A DNA stretch of 64,000 bases from Fervidobacterium pennivorans DSM 9078. GTDB taxonomy: Bacteria; Thermotogota; Thermotogae; Thermotogales; Fervidobacteriaceae. Positions within the stretch are counted from its first letter, which is position 1, and each line of letters opens with the position of its first letter. The notes under the pieces were generated by a model. It saw nothing but the letters and a program-made list of their open reading frames with translations. It made no database searches and was not told where the DNA came from. A program made the translations under genes and the position numbers. Shown here piece by piece: positions 18,230 to 27,723 of this stretch. The DNA lies in NCBI RefSeq assembly GCF_000235405.2, contig NC_017095.1, positions 1,885,501 through 1,949,500 on the forward strand, written 5' to 3'.

Positions 18230-19682
18230 ACCTTTGAATTTTGAAACACTCAGAGATTTTGTGGAATACGTCCATAGCAAGCTTAAGGAAACGAACATCT
18301 TATCACAAAGATACAGATTCGTTGCTGATGTTGTTAAGGTGAAACCATACAATGGAGCATTGTATATAACCGTTTCCCAAGAGGGAGTCGATGGAAAGAA
18401 GTTTGAGCTTACAGTTATCGTATGGAAGCATCTTTTGAGAGGGATTATGAACTATCTTTATTCTTTTGGAGTTAAAGATATTTACGATTTAGAGCACAAA
18501 AAATGGGAGTTTCAAGGAAGACTTTCTTTTTATCCAGATAGATTCCAGTTCAGTTTTTGGGCAGATTCAATTGCACCACAAGGTGAATCCGATATATTGA
18601 AAAGACGACAGAGAATAAGGGAAGAATTAAGAAAGCAAGGCTTGTTAATGGAAGTGACGCACGAACTTTCGGAGCTGGAACCTATCAGATTGATTGCGGT
18701 GATTACATCAAAAACAGCGCAAGGATATTTTGATTTTCTTTCGAACCTGTTAGTTCCAGATATCTATCGACCTGTAATACATCTATACGAATCTTCAATG
18801 CAGGGAGTTTCAACAGCGCAAGAGGTTATCTCTGCCTTGAATAGGATCGAACTTTTCTGCAGAACAAACAACGTGAGATACGATGTAATAGCCATAATCA
18901 GAGGTGGTGGAGGACCTAGTGATTTAATGTTTTTCGACGATTTAGAACTTGCCGTTCGAATCGCTTACATGAATAAATATATCCCCGTTTTGACCGGAAT
19001 TGGTCACGAGAAAGACGAGACCGTGGCAGATTACGTTGCTTGGAGACGGTTTCCTACTCCTACTGCGGTGGCAAAGGAAATCTCAAACCAGTTGAAAGGT
19101 TATATAGACGATATGGAGCAAAGCTACAGAGAACTAAAACAAAAAGTAGGTGCCGTTATTGGGGTAACTGAAGCCAGAATTCAGTCGGGAATTTTTAACG
19201 TATTGAGTGATGCATTTAAAAACAACATATCAATATTGGTTCGGAATATAAGAGAGTATGCCAAATATCTCACAAGTAAGGTAAGTTTATCTGAATTCGA
19301 GGACAGAATCTCTTTTGATTTTGTAAACAACATTTCGAAGAGATTGGAGTCAAAGTTTTCCGAGTCAGAACGATTAATTGCTGATTCATTACACGCAATG
19401 AGTAAGGATCTTTCGATTAATATAGAACAAAAGACAAGTGAATTGATAAGTTTTGAAAACATCTCTGCCGTCGTGGATAAGAATTATTTGTCATTCTACA
19501 GTAAAACAGAGCAGATGAAAATGGAACTCGAAAGTATAGGAGGACCTTTGAAGGCGTTAGCTGTTGGCGGGGCTTTAATCACGAAAAATGGCGAAATAGT
19601 TAGTAGTATAAAACAAATAAGTAGTAACGATGTTATTAAGATTAATTTTGTAGATGGTCAGGTAACTTCAAAGGTGATTTGA
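18201..19682 (+). CDS. xseA: Exodeoxyribonuclease VII large subunit
   Basis: The 493-residue nuclease subunit degrades single-stranded DNA into short oligonucleotides. An OB-fold-like domain lies at about 30-125. The catalytic domain shows the conserved blocks IAVITSKTAQGYFDFL, IIRGGGGPSDLMFFDD and TGIGHEKDETVADYVA, followed by a long helical C-terminal region. ATG 18201 is used; a GTG lies one codon earlier. It overlaps the GH31 gene by 29 bases and is followed after 53 bases by the small-subunit gene. Confidence 0.93.
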   Translation: MENIGFQSSEPLNFETLRDFVEYVHSKLKETNILSQRYRFVADVVKVKPYNGALYITVSQEGVDGKKFELTVIVWKHLLRGIMNYLYSFGVKDIYDLEHKKWEFQGRLSFYPDRFQFSFWADSIAPQGESDILKRRQRIREELRKQGLLMEVTHELSELEPIRLIAVITSKTAQGYFDFLSNLLVPDIYRPVIHLYESSMQGVSTAQEVISALNRIELFCRTNNVRYDVIAIIRGGGGPSDLMFFDDLELAVRIAYMNKYIPVLTGIGHEKDETVADYVAWRRFPTPTAVAKEISNQLKGYIDDMEQSYRELKQKVGAVIGVTEARIQSGIFNVLSDAFKNNISILVRNIREYAKYLTSKVSLSEFEDRISFDFVNNISKRLESKFSESERLIADSLHAMSKDLSINIEQKTSELISFENISAVVDKNYLSFYSKTEQMKMELESIGGPLKALAVGGALITKNGEIVSSIKQISSNDVIKINFVDGQVTSKVI

Positions 19683-19735
19683 AATAGCTTAAGATGTTCA
19701 TAATCGTCTATAATCAAAAGGGAGGGCTTAGAAAG

Positions 19736-20008
19736 ATGAAAGTTACAGAAACATTTGATATTGAGAGGATACTTGCGTTAAATGAGGAAGAAATCAACAG
19801 CCTAACATTTAAGGAACTAATGCAACTAATAGACATGATAAAAAACTACTTTATATCATCAGAGTTGGATATAGAAAAACAGATAGAGCTTTATGCAAAG
19901 GCTATACTGCTTCTTACAAGAGCGAGAGAAAAGCTTATCGCGATCAAAAAACAAAAAGAGGAAATAGATAAGAAATACGAGGACTTCCTGAAAAGCGTTG
20001 AAGAATAA
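19736..20008 (+). CDS. xseB: Exodeoxyribonuclease VII small subunit
   Basis: A 90-residue helical protein. The stretch FKELMQLIDMIKNYFISSELDIEK, continuing through IELYAKAILLLTRAREKL, matches the XseB pattern of paired helices with the conserved short connector and the L-Y-x-x-A/G motif. Start ATG 19736 follows GGGAGGG, and a longer in-frame reading to 19694 lacks a ribosome site. The location directly after xseA supports the assignment despite a diverged, charged sequence. Several small subunits wrap one XseA in the known complex. Confidence 0.8.
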   Translation: MKVTETFDIERILALNEEEINSLTFKELMQLIDMIKNYFISSELDIEKQIELYAKAILLLTRAREKLIAIKKQKEEIDKKYEDFLKSVEE

Positions 20009-20083
20009 GATATTTGAAATAATTCTAAAATTCTAACACAATGCTGGATTTAGTAGCAGGTGGGAGAGAATAGGAGGGGGTAT

Positions 20084-20815
20084 ATGCGCGAAAAAACTGA
20101 TAGAGATTTCTTTAGAAAATTTCCGCTTCTCTACGTCTTAGTTTTCTCCATCGGTGTTATTTTACTCTTCTTCGATTTCTCATTTCTATCGTTTCTCCAA
20201 AATTATATGACCATTGTTGAGTTTGCAAAAATAGGGGTAAGTATTATTTTAATTGCTTCAAGCATCTTTGAAATCATTTTTTACCTTTTCAGCTTTATTC
20301 CACTCTCAAAGTATGACAGAAATTTTGAAGAGTTAAAAACTCTCGTTGTTAGCCAAATCAGAGAAAAAGGTCACAAAATTCTTGGTGAATTTCTCTCATT
20401 CCGTCCATGGATGACCGACGAATACTTTGTGAAATCCAACCATGGGGTTCCAAAGTATTTTTATCCCGTCTATTATGTTGTAATTTCTGTTGCTAACAAT
20501 ATGCTGTACATCAACGAAGTTCGTTTTGATATCTTGCACAAGTCTTATCACATTGTTGGTTACAGTATTATACCTTTGAAAACTATTCTTTCGGCAGGTT
20601 TAGTCCAGGACAAAATCCTTTTCTCTACAGCTTCTGGTGAAGATTCTTCAACTGCGTATTTTTTGGAAATTCGAAGCTTAGGCGGAACCGTTAAGGTCCC
20701 GGTTTTTGAAGAAGAAATAACTAGCAGATTTGGGGATATTAAAAATATCCGTGACGAAACTATCATCAAACTAACGATTATTATCCAAACACTTACTCAA
20801 CAAAAAGTAATTTGA
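20084..20815 (+). CDS. Membrane protein of unknown function with two N-terminal helices
   Basis: ATG 20084 is supported by AGGAGGGGG at 20072-20080. The 243-residue product has two hydrophobic helices (about 10-30 and 40-65). A mixed alpha/beta cytoplasmic part of about 170 residues contains strand-rich stretches (VYYVVISVANNMLYINEV, TVKVPVFEEEI) that could form a PH-like fold. I do not recognise a family. It follows xseB after 75 bases. The next gene is separated by a 266-base gap containing the ABC importer promoter. Confidence 0.65.
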   Translation: MREKTDRDFFRKFPLLYVLVFSIGVILLFFDFSFLSFLQNYMTIVEFAKIGVSIILIASSIFEIIFYLFSFIPLSKYDRNFEELKTLVVSQIREKGHKILGEFLSFRPWMTDEYFVKSNHGVPKYFYPVYYVVISVANNMLYINEVRFDILHKSYHIVGYSIIPLKTILSAGLVQDKILFSTASGEDSSTAYFLEIRSLGGTVKVPVFEEEITSRFGDIKNIRDETIIKLTIIIQTLTQQKVI

Positions 20816-20938
20816 GAAACTTAGCGGTAGACTTTTAAAAAATCGAGCATAGTTGCTTTTATGAAGAATTAAATTCTCTTTTGAAAAAAGAAGTTGAAAA
20901 ACCTCTCTATTTGGCGAAAAAAATCAAATTCAAGCAAC

Positions 20939-20968
20939 TTGTAAGTTACAATCATATTGTGGTATAAT
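20939..20968 (+). promoter_or_regulatory. Promoter of the Opp-type ABC importer operon
   Basis: TTGTAA at 20939-20944 and TATAAT at 20963-20968 have an 18-base spacer. They lie 114 bases before the TTG start of the first ATPase gene. The leader between them can pair AGCTT (about 21000) with AAGCT (about 21029). No clear LacI-type palindrome was seen. Confidence 0.65.
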
Positions 20969-21081
20969 ATGTATCAGTCAATTTGAGATATGCGACCTCA
21001 GCTTTCTTGGAAATTGGAAAAGTTTTAAGCTGAAGCAAATTGAGTTCTTAAAGATAAAGCATAGAAGGAGGACTGGTAGAT

Positions 21082-22083
21082 TTGGACCCCATTCTCAGTG
21101 TTAGAAACTTAAGCACATGGTTCTATCTTGAAGAAGGAGTTCTTAAAGCAGTCAACGATGTTTCATTTGATTTGTCTCAAAACGAAGTTTTGGGGATTGT
21201 TGGTGAAACAGGTTCTGGAAAAAGTATTACAGTTAGAAGTATCATGAGACTTATTCACCATCCTGGTAAAATTGTGAACGGTCAGATTATATACAGAGGC
21301 CGTGGAAAAGAAGAAGATATTGTAAAGATGGACGAAGATGAACTTACCGAAATACGTGGTAAAGAAATATCGATGATTTTCCAAGACCCACTTACATCCT
21401 TGAACCCACTTTACACGATTGGTGACCAGCTAATGGAAACGATTATGCAGCATCAACATGTTGATAGAGCAACTGCATGGAAACTTGCAGTTGAAATGTT
21501 GGAAAAGGTTCAAATTCCCGAACCGGAAAAGCGAATGAACTCGTATCCTTTTGAATTTAGTGGTGGAATGAAACAGAGGGTTGTTATCGCTATCGCACTT
21601 TCGTGTAACCCGAAGATACTTATAGCTGACGAACCAACAACAGCACTTGATGTTACCATACAAGCCCAGATTCTTGAGTTGATGAAAGACCTTCAGAAAG
21701 AATTGAAGACGGGGACAATTTTTATCACTCATGACCTTGGGGTTATTTCTGCGATGGCTGACAGGGTTATGGTAATGTACGGTGGAAGACAGATGGAATT
21801 AGCCCCTGCAGAAGATTTGTTCCACAAGCCGATGCATCCATACACTAATATGCTCTTAAAATCCATCCCAAGGGTTGACATAAAGCAGGACAAATTAGAA
21901 TCGATACCAGGTCAACCACCGAGAATGATAGATGTTCCCGATGTTTGCCCATTTGCACCAAGATGTCCAAGAAGACTTGATAAGTGTGCGAAAGAATTGC
22001 CACCATTTGCAGAACTTGAACCAGGGCACTTTGTCAGATGCTTCAACCCAGTAGAAGTCGGAGGGGATATAAATGCCAAGTAA
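21082..22083 (+). CDS. Opp/Dpp-type ABC transporter ATP-binding protein (OppD/DppD-like)
   Basis: The 333-residue ATPase powers uptake through the permeases encoded downstream. Walker A GETGSGKS, signature FSGGMKQR, Walker B ILIADEPT and the Q-loop IFQDPLTSLNP are all intact. The C-terminal oligopeptide/dipeptide signature with Cys (CPFAPRCPRRLDKC) is present. Start is TTG 21082 after GGAGGA. Its end overlaps the next ATPase gene by 11 bases. Opp-type systems in Thermotogales often carry oligosaccharides rather than peptides, and the convergent mannan-type hydrolase operon fits that here. Confidence 0.92.
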   Translation: MDPILSVRNLSTWFYLEEGVLKAVNDVSFDLSQNEVLGIVGETGSGKSITVRSIMRLIHHPGKIVNGQIIYRGRGKEEDIVKMDEDELTEIRGKEISMIFQDPLTSLNPLYTIGDQLMETIMQHQHVDRATAWKLAVEMLEKVQIPEPEKRMNSYPFEFSGGMKQRVVIAIALSCNPKILIADEPTTALDVTIQAQILELMKDLQKELKTGTIFITHDLGVISAMADRVMVMYGGRQMELAPAEDLFHKPMHPYTNMLLKSIPRVDIKQDKLESIPGQPPRMIDVPDVCPFAPRCPRRLDKCAKELPPFAELEPGHFVRCFNPVEVGGDINAK

Positions 22084-23071
22084 TGAGGTAATTATCAGAG
22101 TACAGAACCTAAAAAAATATTTCCCTATATACAAAGGTTTTCTTATCAAAAAGCACGTTGCTGATGTTAAAGCTGTTGATGATGTTTCTTTTGAAGTCAA
22201 GAGGGGGGAAACATTTGCTCTTGTCGGTGAATCAGGATGTGGGAAGACAACAACGGCGAGAGTCATGCTAAGACTTATTGATCCAACGGATGGAAAAATA
22301 GAAATCATGGGAACGGATATTTCCAGATTGTCAAGGGAAGAACTTTTACCTTTCAGAAGAAAGATGCAGATAGTATTCCAGAATCCAATTGGGTCTTTGA
22401 ACCCGAGGATGACGGTTGGACAGATTTTGACTGAACCAATGTTGTTTCACAAGATAGTTAATTCAAAAGAAGAAGCTGAACAAAAAGCAATAGAGCTTTT
22501 AAGAATGGTAGGTTTAAAACCATTCCACATGGACAGGTATCCACACCAATTCAGCGGTGGTCAGAAACAAAGGATAGCTATTGCAAGGGCACTTAGTGTT
22601 GATCCAGAGATAATATACCTGGATGAACCAACGTCGGCGCTTGATGTTTCTGTTCAAGCTCAGATTGTCAATTTGCTTTTGAAGTTCCAAGAAGAACTTG
22701 GACTGACATATGTGTTCATTTCCCACAACCTTGCACTTGTTAGGTTTATAAGCCATCAAGTTGCAGTTATGTACTTAGGTAAGATTGTGGAGATGGGAGA
22801 TGTTAACGAGGTGTTTGATAATCCTGTTCATCCGTATACAAAGGCATTGCTGTCAGCTTCACCAATTCCAGACCCAGCTATTGAAAAGAAGAGAAAAAGA
22901 ATAATACTTACAGGAAACGTTCCGAGCCCGATAGCAAGACCAAGTGGTTGTTTCTTCCATCCGAGATGTCCATTCAAAATGCCTATTTGTGAGAAAGAAT
23001 ATCCAGAGATGAAATCCGTTTCTTCAAACCACCAGGTTGCATGCCACCTGGTAGATAAAAGGGAGGTGTAG
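22073..23071 (+). CDS. Opp/Dpp-type ABC transporter ATP-binding protein (OppF/DppF-like)
   Basis: The 332-residue partner ATPase forms the expected heterodimer with the preceding gene product. Walker A GESGCGKT, signature FSGGQKQR, Walker B IIYLDEPT, H-loop ISHNLALV and the C-terminal Cys cluster (GCFFHPRCPFKMPIC) are present. Its ATG lies inside the end of the upstream gene, indicating translational coupling. Three bases separate it from the binding-protein gene. Confidence 0.92.
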   Translation: MPSNEVIIRVQNLKKYFPIYKGFLIKKHVADVKAVDDVSFEVKRGETFALVGESGCGKTTTARVMLRLIDPTDGKIEIMGTDISRLSREELLPFRRKMQIVFQNPIGSLNPRMTVGQILTEPMLFHKIVNSKEEAEQKAIELLRMVGLKPFHMDRYPHQFSGGQKQRIAIARALSVDPEIIYLDEPTSALDVSVQAQIVNLLLKFQEELGLTYVFISHNLALVRFISHQVAVMYLGKIVEMGDVNEVFDNPVHPYTKALLSASPIPDPAIEKKRKRIILTGNVPSPIARPSGCFFHPRCPFKMPICEKEYPEMKSVSSNHQVACHLVDKREV

Positions 23072-23073
23072 GT

Positions 23074-24807
23074 ATGAGGAAGGTTCTCGTGTCACTTTTG
23101 TTGACTTTTGTTGTTTTCTTTGCATTTGCCAACTACCTTGGTTACGACGCAACGGGTAAGAAAGGTGGAACACTCATTCTTCCAACATTGAGCGGTCCAA
23201 GGACATGTAACGATACTGTGTCCAAGGAAACAAGCTCCTCAGATGTTATTGCTATGTTCATGGGATGGGGTGGAGTCCTTATTGAAAGGTCGGCTATCGA
23301 TGGAAAGTTCTACCCCGCGCTTGCAGAAAAGTGGGACGGTCCAAGGCTAACAAAAGATGGCGGTATGGAAATCATTTGGTACCTCAGAAAAGGTGTAAAG
23401 TGGAGCGATGGCACACCATTCACAGCAGACGATGTTGTCTTCACACTCAATGAAATCTACACAAATCCTGATATCCCAAGTTCATACAAGGATGTTATAA
23501 GAAGTACAAACGGATATTTACCAAAAGCGACAAAGATTAACGACTACACTGTCAGAATGTACTATCCAGAACCATTCAGGCTTGCTCTCAGATACCTTGG
23601 TGGAATGTACATATTCCCAAAACACAAGGCGGAAAAATGGGTCAAAGAAAAGAAATTCGCAGAATTCTGGACAGTTGATGCAATCAACAAGAAGGAAATT
23701 GTCGGTTTGGGACCGTTCATTCCTGTTGAATATGTGCCCGACCAATACGTAAGGTTTGTTGCAAACCCGTACTACTGGAAGAAGACAAAAGATGGTGTAC
23801 AACTTCCATTCTTGAAAGAAGTTGTTTACAAGATAATTTCCTCGCAAGATGCACAAAAACTTGCGTTTGAAAAAGGCGAAGTTGATATCTACTCACCAAG
23901 AGGAACAGAATTCAACTACTTCAAAGAAAACGAAAAGAAATTCAATATCACAGTTCTTGCATACGGTCCAGCATATGGAACACAATTCATTACATTCAAT
24001 TGGAATAACAAAGATCCAGCAAAGAGAGAATGGTTCAGAAATGTGCACTTCAGAAAAGCAGTTGCATACGCAATGGACAAGAAAAAGATGATTGATACGC
24101 TCTTCAATGGTCTTGCAATTGAACAATGGTCACCAGTTTCCATGGCATCACCATACTACAATGAAAAAGTCACTGTAAAATACCCATACGACCTTAATAA
24201 GGCAAGAGCAGAACTCAGACTTGGTGGATTCAGCTGGGACAAGAATGGTAGACTTATCGATAGCAAAGGAAGACCTGTGAAATTCGTTATTGAAACGAAC
24301 GCTGGTAATACAGTCAGAGAAGGTATGGGTAACATTATTACAGCTGCTCTCAAACAACTTGGTATGGACGTTACGTTCGTTCCAGGCGACTTTAATACAC
24401 TTGTTAACAGGATGCTCAACGTTGGTGACTGGGACGCAATTATCATTGGTTTGACTGGTTCTGATGAACCACAAGGTGGTAGGAACGTTTGGTCAATTGA
24501 AGGTTCGCTCCACTTCTGGAACCTTTCACCAAAGGTTGCTGACTGGGTTGATCCAAATGCCTACTATGTCCCAGATTTTGAAAAGGAAATTGATAAGATA
24601 TTCGCAGAAAACGTTAGAATTCTTGATGAAAACGTTGTGAAGGACTACTGGGCGAAATTCCAGAAACTTGCTTCCGAAAACATACCGCTTATTTACACAG
24701 TTAACTCACTCAGGCTCTTTGCATGGAGAAACACAGTTAAGAATGTCAAGATTACAATGCTTGGTGGAACAACCTGGAATCTTGACTGGCTCTGGAAAGA
24801 AGAATAA
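23074..24807 (+). CDS. Extracellular solute-binding protein family 5 of the ABC importer
   Basis: The 577-residue secreted receptor captures substrate for the importer. The signal peptide ends with AFA near residue 20. No lipobox Cys is seen, so anchoring is unclear. Family-5 features include WYLRKGVKWSDGTPFTADDV near residue 105 and the C-terminal lobe. GGGAGGTG precedes the ATG. A hairpin directly after the gene probably stabilises its mRNA and makes it more abundant than the permease mRNA. Peptide versus oligosaccharide cannot be settled from sequence. The adjacent glycosidase operon favours beta-mannan or glucomannan oligosaccharides. Confidence 0.9.
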   Translation: MRKVLVSLLLTFVVFFAFANYLGYDATGKKGGTLILPTLSGPRTCNDTVSKETSSSDVIAMFMGWGGVLIERSAIDGKFYPALAEKWDGPRLTKDGGMEIIWYLRKGVKWSDGTPFTADDVVFTLNEIYTNPDIPSSYKDVIRSTNGYLPKATKINDYTVRMYYPEPFRLALRYLGGMYIFPKHKAEKWVKEKKFAEFWTVDAINKKEIVGLGPFIPVEYVPDQYVRFVANPYYWKKTKDGVQLPFLKEVVYKIISSQDAQKLAFEKGEVDIYSPRGTEFNYFKENEKKFNITVLAYGPAYGTQFITFNWNNKDPAKREWFRNVHFRKAVAYAMDKKKMIDTLFNGLAIEQWSPVSMASPYYNEKVTVKYPYDLNKARAELRLGGFSWDKNGRLIDSKGRPVKFVIETNAGNTVREGMGNIITAALKQLGMDVTFVPGDFNTLVNRMLNVGDWDAIIIGLTGSDEPQGGRNVWSIEGSLHFWNLSPKVADWVDPNAYYVPDFEKEIDKIFAENVRILDENVVKDYWAKFQKLASENIPLIYTVNSLRLFAWRNTVKNVKITMLGGTTWNLDWLWKEE

Positions 24808-24828
24808 TTCTCAAAAACTATGTTTATC

Positions 24829-24848
24829 GGGCGGGCTTTCGCCCGCCC
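24829..24848 (+). terminator. Intra-operon hairpin after the binding-protein gene
   Basis: GGGCGGGC and GCCCGCCC form a perfect 8-bp stem with a TTTC loop, followed by an interrupted T tract (ATTATTAGATTTTT). As the permease genes follow without a clear new promoter, it is likely a partial terminator or 3'-end stabiliser. Confidence 0.75.
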
Positions 24849-24949
24849 ATTATTAGATTTTTAATGTTCTGATGGTTTTGTAAGTGTTTTTCAGACATCA
24901 AATTGTGAAAGGCATGCTAAAAAGGTGAACAAAGGAGAGGTGAACTGGG

Positions 24950-25915
24950 TTGATAAAATACATCGCACGCAGGCTTATCATAATGTTGCCAGAGTTGTGG
25001 ATAATAACAATCATAGTATTTGCACTCATACAACTATCACCTGGGACTTTCTTAGACCAGTACAAACTTGATCCATCTGTTTCCGCAGAGACACTAAAAG
25101 CTATGGAAAGAGAACTTGGGCTGGACAAACCGGCCATTGTTCAGTATTTCTACTGGCTTGGTAAAGTAGTTAGAGGTGATTTTGGTTATTCGTTCTATTA
25201 CAGAAGACCTGTCGCTTCTCTTATTGGCGAACGTTTACTTGGAACGTTTGTCTTGTCGCTCTACTCATTTGTTTTATCATGGATCATAGGCGTTGTTTTA
25301 GGTATTGTATCGGCATTGAAGAAGTATACGCTTACCGACAAAATTCTAACAGTTATCGCATTCAGTGGTCTTGCACTTCCAGGTTTCTTCCTTGCACTTG
25401 TACTTTTGTATATGGCTGCACGCACTGGTTGGTTCCCAATCGGTGGTATGTATAGCCCAGAAACATCCCGACTCGATGTATGGAATGCATTTAAAGATAT
25501 TTTCTGGAGAATGCAATTACCGGCCTTCACATTGACATTCGGTGGTTTTGCCGGTTTGATGAGGTATATGAGAGGTTCGTTACTTGATGTCCTTAATGAG
25601 GATTATGTTGAATTTGCTAGAGCGAAAGGAATGCCCGAAAGGGTTGTTATATACAAACATGCTTTAAGAAACGCTATAAACCCATTAATTACAATGTTCG
25701 GATACAGCCTCTCAGGTTTATTGAGCGGTGCTGTTATTACTGAAACCATATTCTCCTGGCCAGGACTCGGTAGGTTGACATATCAAGCGTTATTGCAAAA
25801 AGACTACTATGTTGTTATGGCAAGTACTGTTATTGGAACTGTTTTGCTTGTTTTAGGAAACCTTGTTGGTGACATACTGCTTGCGGCGGTTGACCCGCGC
25901 ATAAGATACGAGTAA
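24950..25915 (+). CDS. Opp/Dpp-type ABC transporter permease (OppB/DppB-like)
   Basis: The 321-residue permease has six helices. The first is near residues 9-30 (LIIMLPELWIITIIVFALIQLSPG), and the conserved EAA-type loop (DYVEFARAKGMPERVVIYKHALRNA) contacts the ATPases. The C-terminus with the VDPRIRYE ending is typical of the family. Start TTG 24950 lies after AGGAGAGGTGA. It forms a pair with the next gene, 18 bases downstream. Confidence 0.92.
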   Translation: MIKYIARRLIIMLPELWIITIIVFALIQLSPGTFLDQYKLDPSVSAETLKAMERELGLDKPAIVQYFYWLGKVVRGDFGYSFYYRRPVASLIGERLLGTFVLSLYSFVLSWIIGVVLGIVSALKKYTLTDKILTVIAFSGLALPGFFLALVLLYMAARTGWFPIGGMYSPETSRLDVWNAFKDIFWRMQLPAFTLTFGGFAGLMRYMRGSLLDVLNEDYVEFARAKGMPERVVIYKHALRNAINPLITMFGYSLSGLLSGAVITETIFSWPGLGRLTYQALLQKDYYVVMASTVIGTVLLVLGNLVGDILLAAVDPRIRYE

Positions 25916-25933
25916 TAAGGGAGGCTTTGAGAT

Positions 25934-27649
25934 ATGGCTGAAGATAAAAAGAAAAACATCAATCAAGTTCCTCAGAATGATTCTAACGCTACCGTTGAAA
26001 GTACAGAGAGCATAGATTTCGAAGAAGTTTACCTTACGCGTGGGCAACTGATGTGGCGAGCTTTCAAGAAAAACAAGCTTGCAATGTTTGGTATGTGGGT
26101 TCTTATCATTATGTATATTGCAATGATTTTTGCAGACTTCTTGGCACCATATAACCCATTTACACAAAATTTGAACCATTCTCTAAAGAAACCTACGACG
26201 GTTATGATGAAGTATAAAGTTCCAGACCTTAAAACAACGATGGCGCCGTATGTCCTTCCGGAAATTAGCTATATCGATAAATTGGACTACACTCAGAATT
26301 TTAAGACCATGCTGTTCCCAAGCAGGATAAAAGTTAAACTGAGCGATGGAACAGAGCTTGCGATAATTGATAAGCATGTTGTTGAAATAAAAGAAGATGG
26401 AACAATTGTTCCGAAATACCTTCCAAAAGGAAGGAAACTTGACGAAAGATTTGTTCTTGCAGAATCGATTAAGCTTGTTGTTAGAACAATTGGTTATGCC
26501 CAGGTGGATGGTCAATGGGTGCAGTATAAAGATGAAACAGAAGATTTGGATGCACTTGTCTTTGGAGTAGATGACAAGATATTAGAGCAGGGTAGGAACG
26601 AGAGGATAACAAATTCAAGAACTGCAAGGTCTTTTGTTGCCCAAAACGAAGGTTGGAAGTTCGGCTTCTTTGCAGCAACCGAACAAGAAGCTATGGAACG
26701 TTTGACTGCCGTAAAGCTTGAACAAGCACTTGTAGGTATCAAATATTACGACTCAGATTTTAACGAACACGAGATATCACTTGATGAAGCTAAAATTGTA
26801 TCCTACGATTACAAATTCTACCCCGTAAAATGGTTTGTTAAATCTTGGGGACCAGACAAGACTGATCCAGGAAGAGTAGGGTATCTTTTCTGGGTTATTC
26901 CTCTTCACTACCATCTGTTTGGCGTAGATAACTACGATAACAATGAATATGTGTCAATAAACATATTCGGTGCAGACAGGTACGGTAGAGATGTTTGGAG
27001 CAGAATTATTTTTGCGTCAAGAATTTCATTGACCATAGGATTCATAGGTCTGTTTGTTACATTGACGCTCTCACTCTTCTTTGGAGCGCTCGCAGGATTT
27101 TATGGTGGGCTTGTTGACGAAATTATCATGAGATTCTGTGAAATTTTAATGGCAATTCCGGGATTCTATTTGCTACTTTTACTCCGTGCGGTGTTACCAA
27201 TAGACCTACCAAGTTCCCAAACGTACATGCTCTTGATATTCATTCTTGCATTCCTTGGTTGGCCCGGTAGAGCAAGGATTATCAGAGGACAAATTCTGGC
27301 GGAAAGACAAAGAGAGTATGTTGAAGCTGCAATCGCGCTTGGGTTCCCAGATACACGTATTATGTGGAGACACATCATACCAAATCTTGCAACATACATT
27401 ATCGTAAGTTCAACACTTTCAATACCAGGTTACATCCTTGGTGAAGCCGGTCTCTCTTATCTTGGTCTTGGTATTAGGGAGCCCTCAGCATCTTGGGGTA
27501 ATATGTTGACTGCTGCACAGGATGTTTACATACTCGAAAAGGCTCCTTGGTTGCTCATTCCAGGTGCATTCATATTCATTGTCGTCCTCGCGTTTAACTT
27601 TGTTGGTGATGGTCTCAGAGACGCATTTGACCCAAGAGCGCTTGGATGA
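25934..27649 (+). CDS. Opp/Dpp-type ABC transporter permease (OppC/DppC-like) with large extracytoplasmic insert
   Basis: The 571-residue protein is almost twice the usual DppC length of about 300. The first helix (about 47-68) ends at the family block FADFLAPYNPF. The next block, GADRYGRDVWSRIIFASRISL, normally follows within about 60 residues but comes only at about 348. The intervening 250 residues are soluble and mixed alpha/beta, so they probably sit outside the membrane beside the binding protein. The remaining helices and EAA loop (EYVEAAIALGFPDTRIMWRHIIPN) are normal. The reading frame is continuous, so this is an insertion or accretion and not a sequencing error. Confidence 0.9.
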   Translation: MAEDKKKNINQVPQNDSNATVESTESIDFEEVYLTRGQLMWRAFKKNKLAMFGMWVLIIMYIAMIFADFLAPYNPFTQNLNHSLKKPTTVMMKYKVPDLKTTMAPYVLPEISYIDKLDYTQNFKTMLFPSRIKVKLSDGTELAIIDKHVVEIKEDGTIVPKYLPKGRKLDERFVLAESIKLVVRTIGYAQVDGQWVQYKDETEDLDALVFGVDDKILEQGRNERITNSRTARSFVAQNEGWKFGFFAATEQEAMERLTAVKLEQALVGIKYYDSDFNEHEISLDEAKIVSYDYKFYPVKWFVKSWGPDKTDPGRVGYLFWVIPLHYHLFGVDNYDNNEYVSINIFGADRYGRDVWSRIIFASRISLTIGFIGLFVTLTLSLFFGALAGFYGGLVDEIIMRFCEILMAIPGFYLLLLLRAVLPIDLPSSQTYMLLIFILAFLGWPGRARIIRGQILAERQREYVEAAIALGFPDTRIMWRHIIPNLATYIIVSSTLSIPGYILGEAGLSYLGLGIREPSASWGNMLTAAQDVYILEKAPWLLIPGAFIFIVVLAFNFVGDGLRDAFDPRALG

Positions 27650-27680
27650 TCATAAAAATAAAATCAGGAATATTCCAAGT

Positions 27681-27709
27681 AAAAAGTGGCGGGTTTCCCG
27701 CCACTTTTT
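27681..27709. terminator. Bidirectional terminator between ABC importer and glycosidase operon
   Basis: AAAAAGTGGCGGG and CCCGCCACTTTTT form a perfect 13-bp arm pair with a TTT loop. T runs on both strands let it end both convergent operons. Confidence 0.9.
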
Positions 27710-27723
27710 ACTTACCGAATTTT

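Noticed and set aside
20816-21081. LacI operator upstream of the importer
   Set aside because: No palindrome with a central CG was found here or upstream of GH1, so regulation of the importer by the LacI protein stays an inference.
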